DNA of 64,000 bases from Dysgonomonadaceae bacterium PH5-43 (GCA_029916745.1 JARXWK010000009.1:27293-91292); one strand, 5' to 3'; shown: positions 1 through 8,596, numbered from the stretch's first letter. Numbers and translations are program-made. The notes: a model not told the origin generated them from the letters alone.

Positions 1-1
1 C

Positions 2-1114
2 GTCGACAAAGTAGGCTTCCCTGTTCTTATTCGTCCTTCTTACGTTCTTTCGGGTGCGGCAATGAATGTTTGTTATACTCACGAAGATATGAAAACATTC
101 CTTAAAGAAGCAGCTAAGGTTTCTAAAGAATACCCTGTAGTTGTGTCGGAGTTCTTACAAAACGCTAAGGAGATAGAGTTTGATGCAGTAGCTAAAAACG
201 GAGAAGTAGTAGAATATGCAGTGTCGGAACACGTAGAGTTTGCCGGAGTTCACTCTGGAGATGCAACATTAGTATTCCCTGCACAAAAGATTTACTTCGA
301 AACATTCCGCAGAATAAAGAAAGTAAGTAAGATGATTGCGAAAGAACTTAACATATCAGGTCCTTTCAACATTCAATACTTAGCTAAAAACAACGAGATA
401 AAAGTTATAGAATGTAACCTTAGAGCTTCTCGTTCGTTCCCATTCGTATCTAAAGTTCTTAAAAGAAACTTCATAGAAACAGCAACAAAGATAATGCTTG
501 ATGCTCCTTACAGCAAACCCGATAGTTCGGCTTTCGATATAGAATGGATAGGAGTAAAAGCTTCTCAATTCTCTTTCACTCGCCTACACAATGCCGACCC
601 AGTATTAGGTGTAGATATGTCATCAACAGGAGAAGTTGGTTGTTTAGGAGATGATTATAACGAAGCTCTTCTTTCTGCTATGATGGCAGTAGGATACGAT
701 ACTCCAAAGAAAGGTATTCTTATCTCTTCTGGAGCTGCTAAATCTAAAGTTGATATGCTTGACGCTTGTAAACTTTTAAGCAGCAAGAATTATCAAATTT
801 ATGCAACAGGCGGAACTCAGAAGTTTTTGGAAGAAAACGGAGTAAGTGCTGTATCGGTAGATTGGCCAGATGAAAACGGGGTTAATGATGTAATAGAAAT
901 TATGTCGCAACATAAAATCGACCTTGTTGTTAACATACCGAAGAACAATACTCGCCGCGAGTTAACCAATGGTTATAAGATTCGCCGCGCAGCTATCGAT
1001 CACAATATTCCTCTTCTTACTAACGCTCGTTTAGCAAGTGCATTTATCGAAGCATTCTGCACAATGAGTGAAAAGGATATTCAGATTAAAAGCTGGCAAG
1101 AGTATCAGCTGTAA
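2..1114 (+). CDS. carB: Carbamoyl-phosphate synthase large subunit, C-terminal part
   Basis: Codons are open from the left window edge, so the gene starts outside the window; the first ATG in view is internal. CarB makes carbamoyl phosphate from bicarbonate, ATP and glutamine-derived ammonia for pyrimidine and arginine synthesis in the cytoplasm. The first residues (VGFPVLIRPSYVLSGAAM) are the ATP-grasp signature of the second synthetase half. The remaining ATP-grasp fold follows (IEFDAVAKNGEVVEYAVSEH, then IKVIECNLRASRSFPFVSK). The last ~130 residues are the MGS-like allosteric domain, beginning at GILISSGAAKSKVDM. About 371 residues are visible of an expected ~1070. A strong terminator hairpin lies 22 bp after the stop. 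Assignment is secure. Confidence 0.96.
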   Translation, partial: VDKVGFPVLIRPSYVLSGAAMNVCYTHEDMKTFLKEAAKVSKEYPVVVSEFLQNAKEIEFDAVAKNGEVVEYAVSEHVEFAGVHSGDATLVFPAQKIYFETFRRIKKVSKMIAKELNISGPFNIQYLAKNNEIKVIECNLRASRSFPFVSKVLKRNFIETATKIMLDAPYSKPDSSAFDIEWIGVKASQFSFTRLHNADPVLGVDMSSTGEVGCLGDDYNEALLSAMMAVGYDTPKKGILISSGAAKSKVDMLDACKLLSSKNYQIYATGGTQKFLEENGVSAVSVDWPDENGVNDVIEIMSQHKIDLVVNIPKNNTRRELTNGYKIRRAAIDHNIPLLTNARLASAFIEAFCTMSEKDIQIKSWQEYQL

Positions 1115-1135
1115 GTAATCAATAAGATTAAATAA

Positions 1136-1176
1136 AAAGCGAGCGAAGATGGTCGAAAGACTTCTTCGCTCGCTTT
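1136..1176 (+). terminator. Rho-independent terminator of carB
   Basis: Perfect 14-bp inverted repeat (arms 1136-1149 and 1163-1176, AAAGCGAGCGAAGA and its complement) with a 13-nt loop, followed by GTTTTAG. It lies 22 bp downstream of the carB stop. Confidence 0.85.
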
Positions 1177-1217
1177 GTTTTAGTACGTAAAAGCTAATAA
1201 TTTATTGCAAGTTTGTC

Positions 1218-1374
1218 GTTTCACCCGTATGAAACAGGTTGTTTTATTAGTATGAAACAAAGTGTTTCACCTATATGAAACAAGTGTTTTCAAACCGTGA
1301 AACGAATTATATCAAACCGAGAAACGGATCGTTTCAAAGTATGAAATGGATTATGTCTATGTATGAAACAAAAA
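1218..1374. repeat. Family-1 array of 22-23 bp GTTTCA/TGAAAC units
   Basis: About seven degenerate units, each an imperfect palindrome GTTTCA-N5-TGAAAC followed by a short purine-rich linker, repeated every 22-23 bp. There are no unique spacers of constant length, so it is not CRISPR. It lies between the convergent carB and lipoprotein genes, next to a hairpin at 1370-1391. Similar arrays occur at 18427, 29664, 36323 and 47177. Confidence 0.8.
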
Positions 1375-1391
1375 GGCTTTCAGCCTTTTTT
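1370..1391. terminator. Bidirectional terminator-like hairpin
   Basis: AAAAAGGCT and AGCCTTTTTT arms around a 2-3 nt loop, with A and T tracts on both sides. It could end transcription from either direction at the edge of the family-1 array. Confidence 0.65.
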
Positions 1392-1444
1392 GAACTAAGA
1401 ACTAAGAGTGAATAACTAAGAGTTGCTGTTAGTCGAGACTATCC

Positions 1445-1541
1445 GCCCCTATAATAACAACGGCAAGGGGTTTCTTATAAGAGACACGAGGGAGATATAA
1501 TAAGAAAGGCAAGGAGGTTCTAATAACTTCCTTGCCTTCTT
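1445..1541. repeat. Family-2 array fragment (23-bp AATAAGA units) with terminator hairpin
   Basis: Three to four units of about 23 bp containing ATAATAACAACGGCAAGGGG, TATAAGAGACACGAGG and AATAAGAAAGGCAAGGAGG match the longer arrays at 23586 and 54231. The last unit forms a hairpin (1506-1538, AAGGCAAGG and CCTTGCCTT arms). That hairpin sits downstream of the minus-strand lipoprotein gene and can serve as its terminator. Confidence 0.65.
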
Positions 1542-1590
1542 TTGCTGAGATTTTATAACAGCAATAATTTTAGTTTGCTAGTATTGCAAA

Positions 1591-2448
1591 TTACATATTA
1601 ACCTGCACTACTAAGTATTTTGTTAGACTCCAAAAATTATTTACATCAAGTATTCTAAGTTCTTCTTGTCCGTTAGCATCTTTACCAAACTCATAAGAAC
1701 CGTCGGGGTGCTTAGAAATTAACTTACCCTTTTTAGCATATAAAGGAACAACCTTAAGAGTATGTTTATTTTCTTTTATAAAGTAATTTCTATTTAAGTC
1801 AGTACCAACCTGACCTCCATCTAATATTTTCTGAGCTTTAAGCTCTTTAGAAGTTCCGAAACAATAAAAGACTGAATTAATTTCGTTTTGTTGGTCTTTA
1901 ATCATCTCTTGTTGTAAAGACGATTGAGTTCTAAGAGTCTGAACATCACCAGAAAGAGTATTCACACTTTCACTAAGAGAAGCTATTTGTTCGTTCTTTT
2001 GTTCTAATTCATCTTTCAATGCAACCAAAGCCATTGTTTTTTGTTCCAACTCTAATCTTAATCCATTTAATGTTTTGGATAATTGAGCCGAATTAAGGTT
2101 TGACGACTTAAGTTTTGCTTCCAAGTCGGATATTTGTTTACGGTTTTTGTCTAAAGTTTCAGTAATAAACTTCATATCATTTTGTATACGCTCCTTAACC
2201 GTAGGAGTTAATTCGCCAGTTGAAGACGACTGAACAGAAAGATAGTTCTCTGCCGACTTAATACTCTTAAAGTTTTCTTCGATTTCATCGAATAATAACA
2301 TCACCTCATCTAACTCTGAAGTAACTTTTGCATTAGCCGCAGCAATAGAATCTCTTTCGGCTTGGAGTTTTTTATACTCCGATGAGTATTTTCCGCACGA
2401 TGTAAATACCAGTGCTAATACTGTTGTTAATAATAATGCCTTTTTCAT
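1591..2448 (-). CDS. Coiled-coil lipoprotein, Cbp1-like
   Basis: A 285-residue protein with a lipoprotein signal peptide: MKKALLLTTVLALVFTSC, with the lipobox FTSC placing the lipidated Cys at 18. Residues ~20-190 are a long heptad-rich coiled coil (Glu/Lys/Leu/Ser). The C-terminal ~95 residues are a compact domain beginning VFYCFGTSKELKAQKIL. The layout resembles the Bacteroides collagen-binding glycoprotein adhesin family (Cbp1), but this is from memory and adhesin function is not shown by the sequence. It should be anchored in the outer membrane or its periplasmic face. It is the last gene of a minus-strand run with rsmI (13-bp gap) and the 201-aa hypothetical. Confidence 0.7.
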   Translation of the reverse strand: MKKALLLTTVLALVFTSCGKYSSEYKKLQAERDSIAAANAKVTSELDEVMLLFDEIEENFKSIKSAENYLSVQSSSTGELTPTVKERIQNDMKFITETLDKNRKQISDLEAKLKSSNLNSAQLSKTLNGLRLELEQKTMALVALKDELEQKNEQIASLSESVNTLSGDVQTLRTQSSLQQEMIKDQQNEINSVFYCFGTSKELKAQKILDGGQVGTDLNRNYFIKENKHTLKVVPLYAKKGKLISKHPDGSYEFGKDANGQEELRILDVNNFWSLTKYLVVQVNM

Positions 2449-2461
2449 TTTCTTTATTTGT

Positions 2462-3169
2462 TTATTGATTAATATATTCCTTCTTCTTTTTTTCTTTTTC
2501 TTTACCCTCGATAATTAGAACAAACTCTCCTCTGATTTCGTTCACTGAGAAGTGAGAAATTAATTCTCTAAGACTTCCTCTAACTGTTTCTTCGTGTAAT
2601 TTAGATATTTCTCGAGAAGCAGAGGCTTGTCTTTCTTCTCCAAAATACTCCGCCAGTTGTTCTAAAGTTTTAAGAACTCTAAATGGCGATTCGTATAGAA
2701 TAATGGTTCTATCTTCTAACGCAAGTTCTTCTAATTTAGTTTTTCTTCCTTTCTTTTGTGGAAGAAAACCCTCAAAACAAAATCTATCAGTAGGAAACCC
2801 CGACATAACAAGCGCAGGAACAAAAGCTGTTGCACCAGGCAAACATTCAACCTTTACGCCCTCTTTAATACATTCTCGCACGAGAAAAAAACCAGGGTCT
2901 GATATACCAGGAGTTCCTGCATCAGAGACAAGAGCTATACTTTCACCTCCTTTTATTCGAGAAACAATATTACTTGACGTTTGATGTTCGTTAAACTTAT
3001 GATGAGACATCATTTTGTTTTGAATCTCGAAATGTTTGAGCAAAAATCCTGTAGTTCGTGTATCTTCAGCCAGAATCAAATCGACTTCTTTCAATACTCG
3101 TATCGCTCTAAAGGTAATATCTTCAAGATTTCCGATAGGTGTAGGCACTAAATAGAGTTTGTTATCCAT
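2462..3169 (-). CDS. rsmI: 16S rRNA (cytidine-1402-2'-O)-methyltransferase
   Basis: RsmI uses SAM to methylate the ribose 2'-O of C1402 in the decoding centre of 16S rRNA. The 235-residue protein has the full tetrapyrrole-methylase-type fold. It opens with the family signature LYLVPTPIGNLEDITFRA, followed by AEDTRTTGFLLKHF and the SAM-binding ALVSDAGTPGISDPGF near residues 80-95. Length is close to the family core, without the extra C-terminal domain of some homologues. It lies 10 bp after the 201-aa gene and 13 bp before the lipoprotein gene on the minus strand, so the three are probably co-transcribed. Confidence 0.95.
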   Translation of the reverse strand: MDNKLYLVPTPIGNLEDITFRAIRVLKEVDLILAEDTRTTGFLLKHFEIQNKMMSHHKFNEHQTSSNIVSRIKGGESIALVSDAGTPGISDPGFFLVRECIKEGVKVECLPGATAFVPALVMSGFPTDRFCFEGFLPQKKGRKTKLEELALEDRTIILYESPFRVLKTLEQLAEYFGEERQASASREISKLHEETVRGSLRELISHFSVNEIRGEFVLIIEGKEKEKKKKEYINQ

Positions 3170-3179
3170 AAAACAACAT

Positions 3180-3785
3180 TTAAATAAAGCGTTTGTCTAA
3201 TATTTCTTTGAACGCAACAACCGATTCGGACTCCCAATCCCAAGAGAAATATTCTTTAAGGTAATCTAAAGCCTCAGTCTTCGACTCTATATTGTTAAGA
3301 TAATTCATTGTTTCATTCATTAGCTCAGAATTTCCGCTAAACAAATCTCTTTGAAAACGGAACTTATCATTAAAAGTTAACGACGACTGTATAGTCGCAA
3401 ATAGCTTTTTACCAATTTTATCGCCTAAAAACTCTACAGAACTTTCTGCTATTTCTTCAGAAACTTCTTCTTTCGGAAGCTCTTCTATTGATTCTAAAAC
3501 TTCTTCTATAGTTGTTTCAACAACATATTCCTTTGGAGGCATACACTCTTCGGGGAGATCGTTGTCTTGATTAAGCATTTCCAACTCTCGCTTTTTCTCT
3601 TCTTCTCTTTCTCTAAACTGTTTTTCTTCCAGTTTATTTAATTGGTCCTTTAATTTGTAGATTTTATCATGACTTTCACTAAAAAAGGAAAGAGGTAAGA
3701 CTTGTTCTTGAAGCATACATTCAAAGGCATTCTCTAAAGAATGAAGGATTTTCAAACATTCGTCGATTTCTGTTTTGTATTGCAT
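3180..3785 (-). CDS. Conserved acidic coiled-coil hypothetical protein
   Basis: A 201-residue cytoplasmic protein without signal peptide or membrane segment. Residues 1-70 are predicted helical, with a charged coiled-coil stretch (KLEEKQFREREEEKKRELEM). Residues ~90-115 are a Glu-rich linker. The C-terminal ~85 residues form a helical domain with LTFNDKFRFQRDLFSG and YFSWDWESE. I recognise this C-terminal pattern from unnamed Bacteroidota proteins next to rsmI, but know no function. It is the first gene of the rsmI operon; a -7 box lies at 3814-3821, about 30 bp upstream of its start. Confidence 0.75.
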   Translation of the reverse strand: MQYKTEIDECLKILHSLENAFECMLQEQVLPLSFFSESHDKIYKLKDQLNKLEEKQFREREEEKKRELEMLNQDNDLPEECMPPKEYVVETTIEEVLESIEELPKEEVSEEIAESSVEFLGDKIGKKLFATIQSSLTFNDKFRFQRDLFSGNSELMNETMNYLNNIESKTEALDYLKEYFSWDWESESVVAFKEILDKRFI

Positions 3786-3813
3786 CTGTATATTGTTTTA
3801 TAATGATACTTGA

Positions 3814-3821
3814 CAAATGTA
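3814..3821 (-). promoter_or_regulatory. Bacteroidota -7 box for the rsmI operon
   Basis: CAAATGTA on the plus strand reads TACATTTG on the minus strand, matching TAnnTTTG. It is 29 bp upstream of the start codon at 3785. Confidence 0.55.
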
Positions 3822-3848
3822 TAAAATAATTAGGAATTGGAATTATAA

Positions 3849-5273
3849 TTAGGAATTATTAGGAATAATTTCTTCCACCGGATTAAGCAAGTAAAGATTT
3901 TCAGTGGCACGAGTAAAGGCGGTATAAAGCCAACGATAGAAGTTCAGACCAAGGTATTCTTCAGGTATATATGAAAGATCTAAGAAAACATTCTTCCACT
4001 GACCACCTTGTGCTTTATGCCCTGTAACGGCATAGGCATATTTAACTTGCACTGCATTAAAAAAGGGGTCGGCTTTAATCTTTTGAAGCTTTCCTTTTTT
4101 TGTTGGTATGTCGGCATAGTCTTCCAGAACGCTATAAAATAGTTTATCTGATTCTTCTTTTGAAAGAGCTGGTGAATTAGAATGTAGAGTTTCTTTTATA
4201 ATCTTCAAATCCATCTCAACGTTATAATCAGGAAAGTATGCTGTTACATCGCAGAAGTTGAAGCCATATAGTTGTTGCTCCTTCCCTACTCTCTTTATTT
4301 CCATAATATCTCCATTTGCTATAAAATCTAACTCTGGAATCTTTTCTGTCCAATGATAATTATTTTTTACCACCATAAGCATTTCACCAGACGATAGCTC
4401 TTCTTCCCTCCACAGGATTTGATTTCTAATTCCTTTATTAAATAGATTTGATGCATAGTTTGAGCGAGAAATCACAATAGTTTCCTCCATTCCATCGCGA
4501 CTATAAGCATCTTCTATAGCTTCAACCATCTCCTCTCCTCTTACTATCTTTACATCTTTATAGTTGCTTATTGTTATTTTAGGGAAAGTAAACACTTTAT
4601 CTAACTCTATAGCTTTGCGGAGATTTGTTGCATTCATTAAAATTCCCGACATCTCGGCTTGTCTCACTACCTGAGTAAGAGTAACCGAAGTTACATCTAA
4701 TCCATATCCCGAAAGTATATTATCATCTAAAGCGGGACTTTCTGTTTGCGACACTGGAGGTAACTGAGCCGAATCGCCCAACAGCACCATACGGCAACCT
4801 TCGCCAGAGTAAACGTAATGAATAAGGTCGTCAAGCAATCTTCCATTACCAAAACTTATAGAATCTATTCCTGAGTTAGCTATCATCGAAGCCTCATCGA
4901 CAATAAAAAGGGTGTTTTTGTTTAAGTTATCTGCTGTTGTGAAATCAACGTAATCGTTAGAAAAAGCTTTTTGTCGATATATCTTCTTGTGAATAGTGTA
5001 AGCTGGCTGTCCTGCATAAAGAGCGAAAACTTTAGCAGCTCTACCTGTAGGAGCAAGCAATACAGTTTTTTGTTGTAAGCTATTCATAGTTTTTACAAGC
5101 GCACCTAACAACGACGACTTTCCCGTACCTGCATATCCTTTAAGTAGGAAAATAGATTTATCGTTGTGCGAGAACATAAATTTACTTATTTCGTTCATAG
5201 CAAGTTCTTGGTCTTTGGTAGGGCTAAAGACAAAGTTGTTTTTAATTTGTTCTAAGAATAACTCCGTTATCAT
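3849..5273 (-). CDS. RecD-like ATP-dependent DNA helicase / exonuclease subunit
   Basis: A 474-residue superfamily 1 helicase, probably acting on DNA ends in repair or recombination. Walker A is GYAGTGKSSLLGAL (residues ~45-58), followed by motif Ia (VLLAPTGRAAK). Walker B is FIVDEASM and motif III is LLGDSAQLPPV. The C-terminal UvrD_C_2-type region carries YAYAVTGHKAQGGQWKNV and LYTAFTRATENLYLL. It lacks the long N-terminal extension of RecD2, matching the short Bacteroidota form usually annotated as an AAA-family ATP-dependent endonuclease or helicase. It is divergent from the DUF3822/rsmD operon, with only 70 bp between its start and the first small ORF. Confidence 0.88.
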   Translation of the reverse strand: MITELFLEQIKNNFVFSPTKDQELAMNEISKFMFSHNDKSIFLLKGYAGTGKSSLLGALVKTMNSLQQKTVLLAPTGRAAKVFALYAGQPAYTIHKKIYRQKAFSNDYVDFTTADNLNKNTLFIVDEASMIANSGIDSISFGNGRLLDDLIHYVYSGEGCRMVLLGDSAQLPPVSQTESPALDDNILSGYGLDVTSVTLTQVVRQAEMSGILMNATNLRKAIELDKVFTFPKITISNYKDVKIVRGEEMVEAIEDAYSRDGMEETIVISRSNYASNLFNKGIRNQILWREEELSSGEMLMVVKNNYHWTEKIPELDFIANGDIMEIKRVGKEQQLYGFNFCDVTAYFPDYNVEMDLKIIKETLHSNSPALSKEESDKLFYSVLEDYADIPTKKGKLQKIKADPFFNAVQVKYAYAVTGHKAQGGQWKNVFLDLSYIPEEYLGLNFYRWLYTAFTRATENLYLLNPVEEIIPNNS

Positions 5274-5316
5274 ACAGATTTAGTTGTTAAGGGTGTAAAG
5301 TTAAACAATAATTTTC

Positions 5317-5324
5317 TACATTTG
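5317..5324 (+). promoter_or_regulatory. -7 box of the DUF3822-PARIS-like-rsmD operon
   Basis: TACATTTG matches TAnnTTTG. A transcript starting about 7 nt downstream would begin near 5331, just before the 27-aa ORF at 5344. No clear TTTG is seen at -33. Confidence 0.55.
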
Positions 5325-5343
5325 TACAACAAAAGATACAGCA

Positions 5344-5427
5344 ATGAGACGTGTAATTCAATTCATACTATTAATATTTGTTATCGTATTAGTTTATATG
5401 TGTGTTGCAAGTATATTAAATAATTAG
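5344..5427 (+). CDS. 27-residue single-pass membrane peptide
   Basis: This ORF encodes MRRVIQFILLIFVIVLVYMC and seven further residues. It has a basic N-terminus, about 18 hydrophobic residues and a short tail ending NN. It begins ~13 nt after the expected transcription start from the -7 box at 5317 and ends 2 bp before the DUF3822 start, so it would be the first cistron of that operon. It may be a real small membrane protein or a leader ORF. The composition and position support translation; no family is recognised. Confidence 0.45.
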   Translation: MRRVIQFILLIFVIVLVYMCVASILNN

Positions 5428-5429
5428 AA

Positions 5430-6215
5430 ATGAAGATAGAACTTCCTGATAATATAAACTTAGATTATCTCGATAAATATATATTGTCGATATTAATCGA
5501 TAAACAATATTCTTTTTCTTTATACAACAAAGAAACACAAAGCGTTGACTTTTACTATACTTTGAAATCTAATAAGAATAATGCTTTTACCGATTTTCAG
5601 GATTTAATGTTCGAAAATGAGTTCTTTACGTCGACCTTTGGTAAGGTTTATATCATAAACTATAGCGATAGGTACACTCATATTCCCGAAATACTTTTCG
5701 ATGAGAAAGATAAAGAATCATTTATGAACTTTCTTTTTTCAGACAAGTTAGAAAAGATACTTTCAAATACAGTAAACGAGACAGGTATTGTTACGCTTCA
5801 TTCTATTAATGAAAATATTTACGACTTCTTTCATCGTTCGTTTGTAGATTTTGAATTGACACATTATACAGTTCCTATTATTTCTTATCTACAAAACATA
5901 GAGAGTAGCAATAGCAAACAAATGTTTTTCAACAAATCCAACACCAGATTAGATGTATATTGCTTCTTTCATAATAAACTACAACTTGTAAATAGTTTCG
6001 ATTGTAATTCAAACAACGAAGCTGTATATTATTTGTTATTAATATGGAAGCAATTAAAGTTAGATCAGATGAACGACTTTTTATATTCTCTATCTTACAA
6101 TGAAGAAATACTTGAAATATTAAAGACTTATATCAACAAAGTTGAGACATTAGAATATCATAACGATATAGACAAAAACGTTCCTTTTGAAATACAAATA
6201 TTATGGAATACATAA
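5430..6215 (+). CDS. DUF3822 family protein
   Basis: A 261-residue cytoplasmic protein matching the Bacteroidota-specific DUF3822 family, which normally lies just upstream of rsmD. Its features agree: the N-terminal FSLYNKETQSVDFYYTLKS-like strand region, many aromatic residues in short strands, and a C-terminal DFLYSLSYNEEILEIL helix region. The family is thought to have an actin/PilM-like fold, but its role is unknown. Its last 13 bp overlap the start of the AAA ATPase gene, so the two are translationally coupled. Here two extra genes separate it from rsmD. Confidence 0.75.
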   Translation: MKIELPDNINLDYLDKYILSILIDKQYSFSLYNKETQSVDFYYTLKSNKNNAFTDFQDLMFENEFFTSTFGKVYIINYSDRYTHIPEILFDEKDKESFMNFLFSDKLEKILSNTVNETGIVTLHSINENIYDFFHRSFVDFELTHYTVPIISYLQNIESSNSKQMFFNKSNTRLDVYCFFHNKLQLVNSFDCNSNNEAVYYLLLIWKQLKLDQMNDFLYSLSYNEEILEILKTYINKVETLEYHNDIDKNVPFEIQILWNT

Positions 6216-7045
6216 AAGAAATTAAATTAGATAATCTGTGGGGGTCTTCTCGTAATATTCATTGGGAAAACTTACACCCGCACGTTAATATTTTAGTAGG
6301 AATTAATGGTTCGGGGAAAACTTCGTTACTTAATGTTTTATGGGGAAGTATTAATGAAGATTTTCGTCCTCTTAAAAAGTATAAAGTAAACGGCATTACC
6401 ATAGAAACTGTTAATGCAGAAGAGGAAACAACTACTCCTCTTCGCATATTAAAAAAGAGTAATCCTTACATTGCTATAGGTGATACTAATTTTGGCACTG
6501 AGTTTATCAGCACTTTCGACGTTATTCCCTCCAATAAGTCAAAACTTGACACACCTCTTACTACAGAACTTTTAGATGTTATCTACACAACAGGCAAAGG
6601 CAGAAACTCTTTCTTCGATTATCGACTTAAAACAAGCAATTTCCCCGAAAGAGCAGCCGAAATAAACGCAAATATTCAGTGGCTTTATAAACTTATCAAC
6701 AAACAATTTGAAGCTACTAATAAGAAAATAATGATTGATGTTGATTCTAACAAATTGGTATTTAAGCAGAACAACGACATAATACACCTCGAAGAACTAT
6801 CGTCTGGAGAAAAACAATTCCTATTGATAATATTCAAAGTATTTTTAATGGAGAAAAAGCCTTTTGTTTTGATAATGGACGAACCTGAAATCTCTTTAGA
6901 CATAGATTGGCAATTCGATTTAATAAATATAATTCACGAACTAAACCCTAATTGCCAGATAATAATATCAACACACTCGCCAAGCATATTCGGAGACGGC
7001 TGGGGCGATAAGGTTGTGTATATGGAAGATATTACTAAAATATGA
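6203..7045 (+). CDS. ABC-type AAA ATPase, PARIS AriA-like
   Basis: A 280-residue SMC/OLD-type ATPase. It has Walker A GINGSGKTS (residues 33-41) and the ABC signature LSSGEKQFLL. Walker B with the catalytic Glu is VLIMDEPEISLD, and the H-loop is IISTHSPSIF. Only about 150 residues separate Walker A from the signature, so it is a compact ATPase of the AAA_21/AAA_15 kind. It overlaps the DUF3822 gene by 13 bp, and its stop overlaps the DUF4435 start (ATGA). In PARIS defence systems an ATPase of this type (AriA) holds a DUF4435 nuclease (AriB) until a phage protein triggers release. That role here is inferred from the pairing. It may be shorter than described AriA proteins. Confidence 0.75.
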   Translation: MEYIKEIKLDNLWGSSRNIHWENLHPHVNILVGINGSGKTSLLNVLWGSINEDFRPLKKYKVNGITIETVNAEEETTTPLRILKKSNPYIAIGDTNFGTEFISTFDVIPSNKSKLDTPLTTELLDVIYTTGKGRNSFFDYRLKTSNFPERAAEINANIQWLYKLINKQFEATNKKIMIDVDSNKLVFKQNNDIIHLEELSSGEKQFLLIIFKVFLMEKKPFVLIMDEPEISLDIDWQFDLINIIHELNPNCQIIISTHSPSIFGDGWGDKVVYMEDITKI

Positions 7046-8010
7046 AAGTTCAATCTCCACATAAAATACGACACTACAAATCTTTAGCAAATTACTATAA
7101 AAACCTTCCTATAAGACAGAGAAGGGTTAAGGCATCGGTGCACTTAGAGTCGGGAGATGACGTTCATTTTTGGAAAACAATATTCAAACATTATTTCCCA
7201 AAAGACAATTTTCACTTCATAACCTATTCGAGAAGTCATTCGGGCAACAATGCTACTGGTAGCGCACAATGCTTAGCTTACAAAGATTACCTAAGCAAAG
7301 AGTTTGTTGTGTGCATTGATAGCGATTATAAATACATTTCAGGATACCCTAACATCGACATAAATCATTTCATATTTCAAACTTATACTTATTCGTTCGA
7401 AAATCATAATTGTTACAGTGCCGGACTTTCAGATGTTTGTAAGGCTTCGACTGGATACGACAACAATTACTACAACTTTGAAAACTTTTTTGTTGATTAT
7501 TCTAATATCATCTTCGACCTCTTTGCTTGGCATATAGCATTATACAGAAGAAATCATAAAGCATTCCCTATCAAATCTTTTCTGGAAGTTATAACTCTAC
7601 AATCAGGTTCTAATGATATTTACAATGAATCAAAGGAATTTCTTTACACCATTAATATAAAGGTGCAAAATAAAATTAGAAAGCTCCGAAAAGATTATCC
7701 TTCAATAAATATTCATAAAGAAAAAGAGCATTTGTATTCTTTAGGTATCCACGACGACAATGTTTATCTTTTTGTGCGAGGACATAATATTCACGCTCTG
7801 TGTGTATCTATTGGCAGAGATGTTTGTAAGTGGATACTTAATGAAGAAAAAGGCAAGTCGTATAACTCTCCTGATAAAATTAGCAAGTTATACAATGAAC
7901 GAAGAACTTTCAAAAGTAAGATAAGGAACAATATACTTTTTGAAGAATACCCCGAAATACAAAAGATTGGGGAAGATATGAACTATTACAAATCTTTATT
8001 TAATAAATAA
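7042..8010 (+). CDS. DUF4435 (TOPRIM-like) protein, PARIS AriB-like
   Basis: A 322-residue protein. It has a TOPRIM-like metal site: Glu36 in SVHLESGDDVHFW, and Asp93/Asp95 in FVVCIDSDYKYI. These are followed by the DUF4435 pattern YTYSFENHNCYS. The second half is helical and rich in basic residues. DUF4435 proteins paired with an ABC-type ATPase form PARIS, where the DUF4435 partner acts as a toxic nuclease (on host tRNA in the studied case). The start overlaps the ATPase stop by 4 bp, and rsmD begins 1 bp after its stop. Both catalytic Asp residues are present, so the protein is not obviously inactivated. Function is inferred from family and context. Confidence 0.72.
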   Translation: MKVQSPHKIRHYKSLANYYKNLPIRQRRVKASVHLESGDDVHFWKTIFKHYFPKDNFHFITYSRSHSGNNATGSAQCLAYKDYLSKEFVVCIDSDYKYISGYPNIDINHFIFQTYTYSFENHNCYSAGLSDVCKASTGYDNNYYNFENFFVDYSNIIFDLFAWHIALYRRNHKAFPIKSFLEVITLQSGSNDIYNESKEFLYTINIKVQNKIRKLRKDYPSINIHKEKEHLYSLGIHDDNVYLFVRGHNIHALCVSIGRDVCKWILNEEKGKSYNSPDKISKLYNERRTFKSKIRNNILFEEYPEIQKIGEDMNYYKSLFNK

Positions 8011-8011
8011 T

Positions 8012-8542
8012 ATGCGTATTGTTAGCGGAAAATACAGAAGCAGACGCTTCGATGTGCCTAAGTCTTTTAAGTCTCGACCAACTACCGACTTTGCAAAAGA
8101 GAATCTATTTAATGTATTGAATAATATGATAGATTTTGAAGATACTGTTGCCTTAGATTTGTTTTCGGGTACAGGCAGTATAAGTTTTGAGTTATTATCT
8201 CGTGGCTGTCCTTCGGTTACTTGTGTGGAAAAAGATTCTATGCATTATTCATTCATTAAAAAAGTAAAAGCGGAACTTAACGACAACAACTTAACCACGA
8301 TAAAAGCTGATGTTTTTAAGTTTATTGAATCGTGCAACCAAAAATTCGACCTTATCTTTGCCGACCCTCCTTATGCCTTAAAGGAATTAGAATTAATACC
8401 CAATATTATTCTATCAAAAGATATTCTTAACCCTGGCGGTATATTCATAATGGAGCACCCGAAGGAATACGACTTCTCAAGTATAGATCGATTTAGTCAG
8501 AAAAGGGTGTATGGTGCAGTAAACTTTAGCTTGTTTATGTAA
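8012..8542 (+). CDS. rsmD: 16S rRNA (guanine-966-N2)-methyltransferase
   Basis: RsmD methylates N2 of G966 in 16S rRNA using SAM. The 176-residue protein has the N-terminal MRIVSGKYRSRRFDVP, the RPTTDFAKENLFNVL segment and SAM motif I LDLFSGTGSISFELLSRG (~residues 48-66). The catalytic motif is FADPPY (~residues 115-120). Length is normal for the family. It begins 1 bp after the DUF4435 stop, so it depends on the same upstream promoter. Confidence 0.95.
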   Translation: MRIVSGKYRSRRFDVPKSFKSRPTTDFAKENLFNVLNNMIDFEDTVALDLFSGTGSISFELLSRGCPSVTCVEKDSMHYSFIKKVKAELNDNNLTTIKADVFKFIESCNQKFDLIFADPPYALKELELIPNIILSKDILNPGGIFIMEHPKEYDFSSIDRFSQKRVYGAVNFSLFM

Positions 8543-8596
8543 GTCAAGGTTTAAATAATAATGTCAATATTCTTTTCAATAGTTTATATATTTTTC

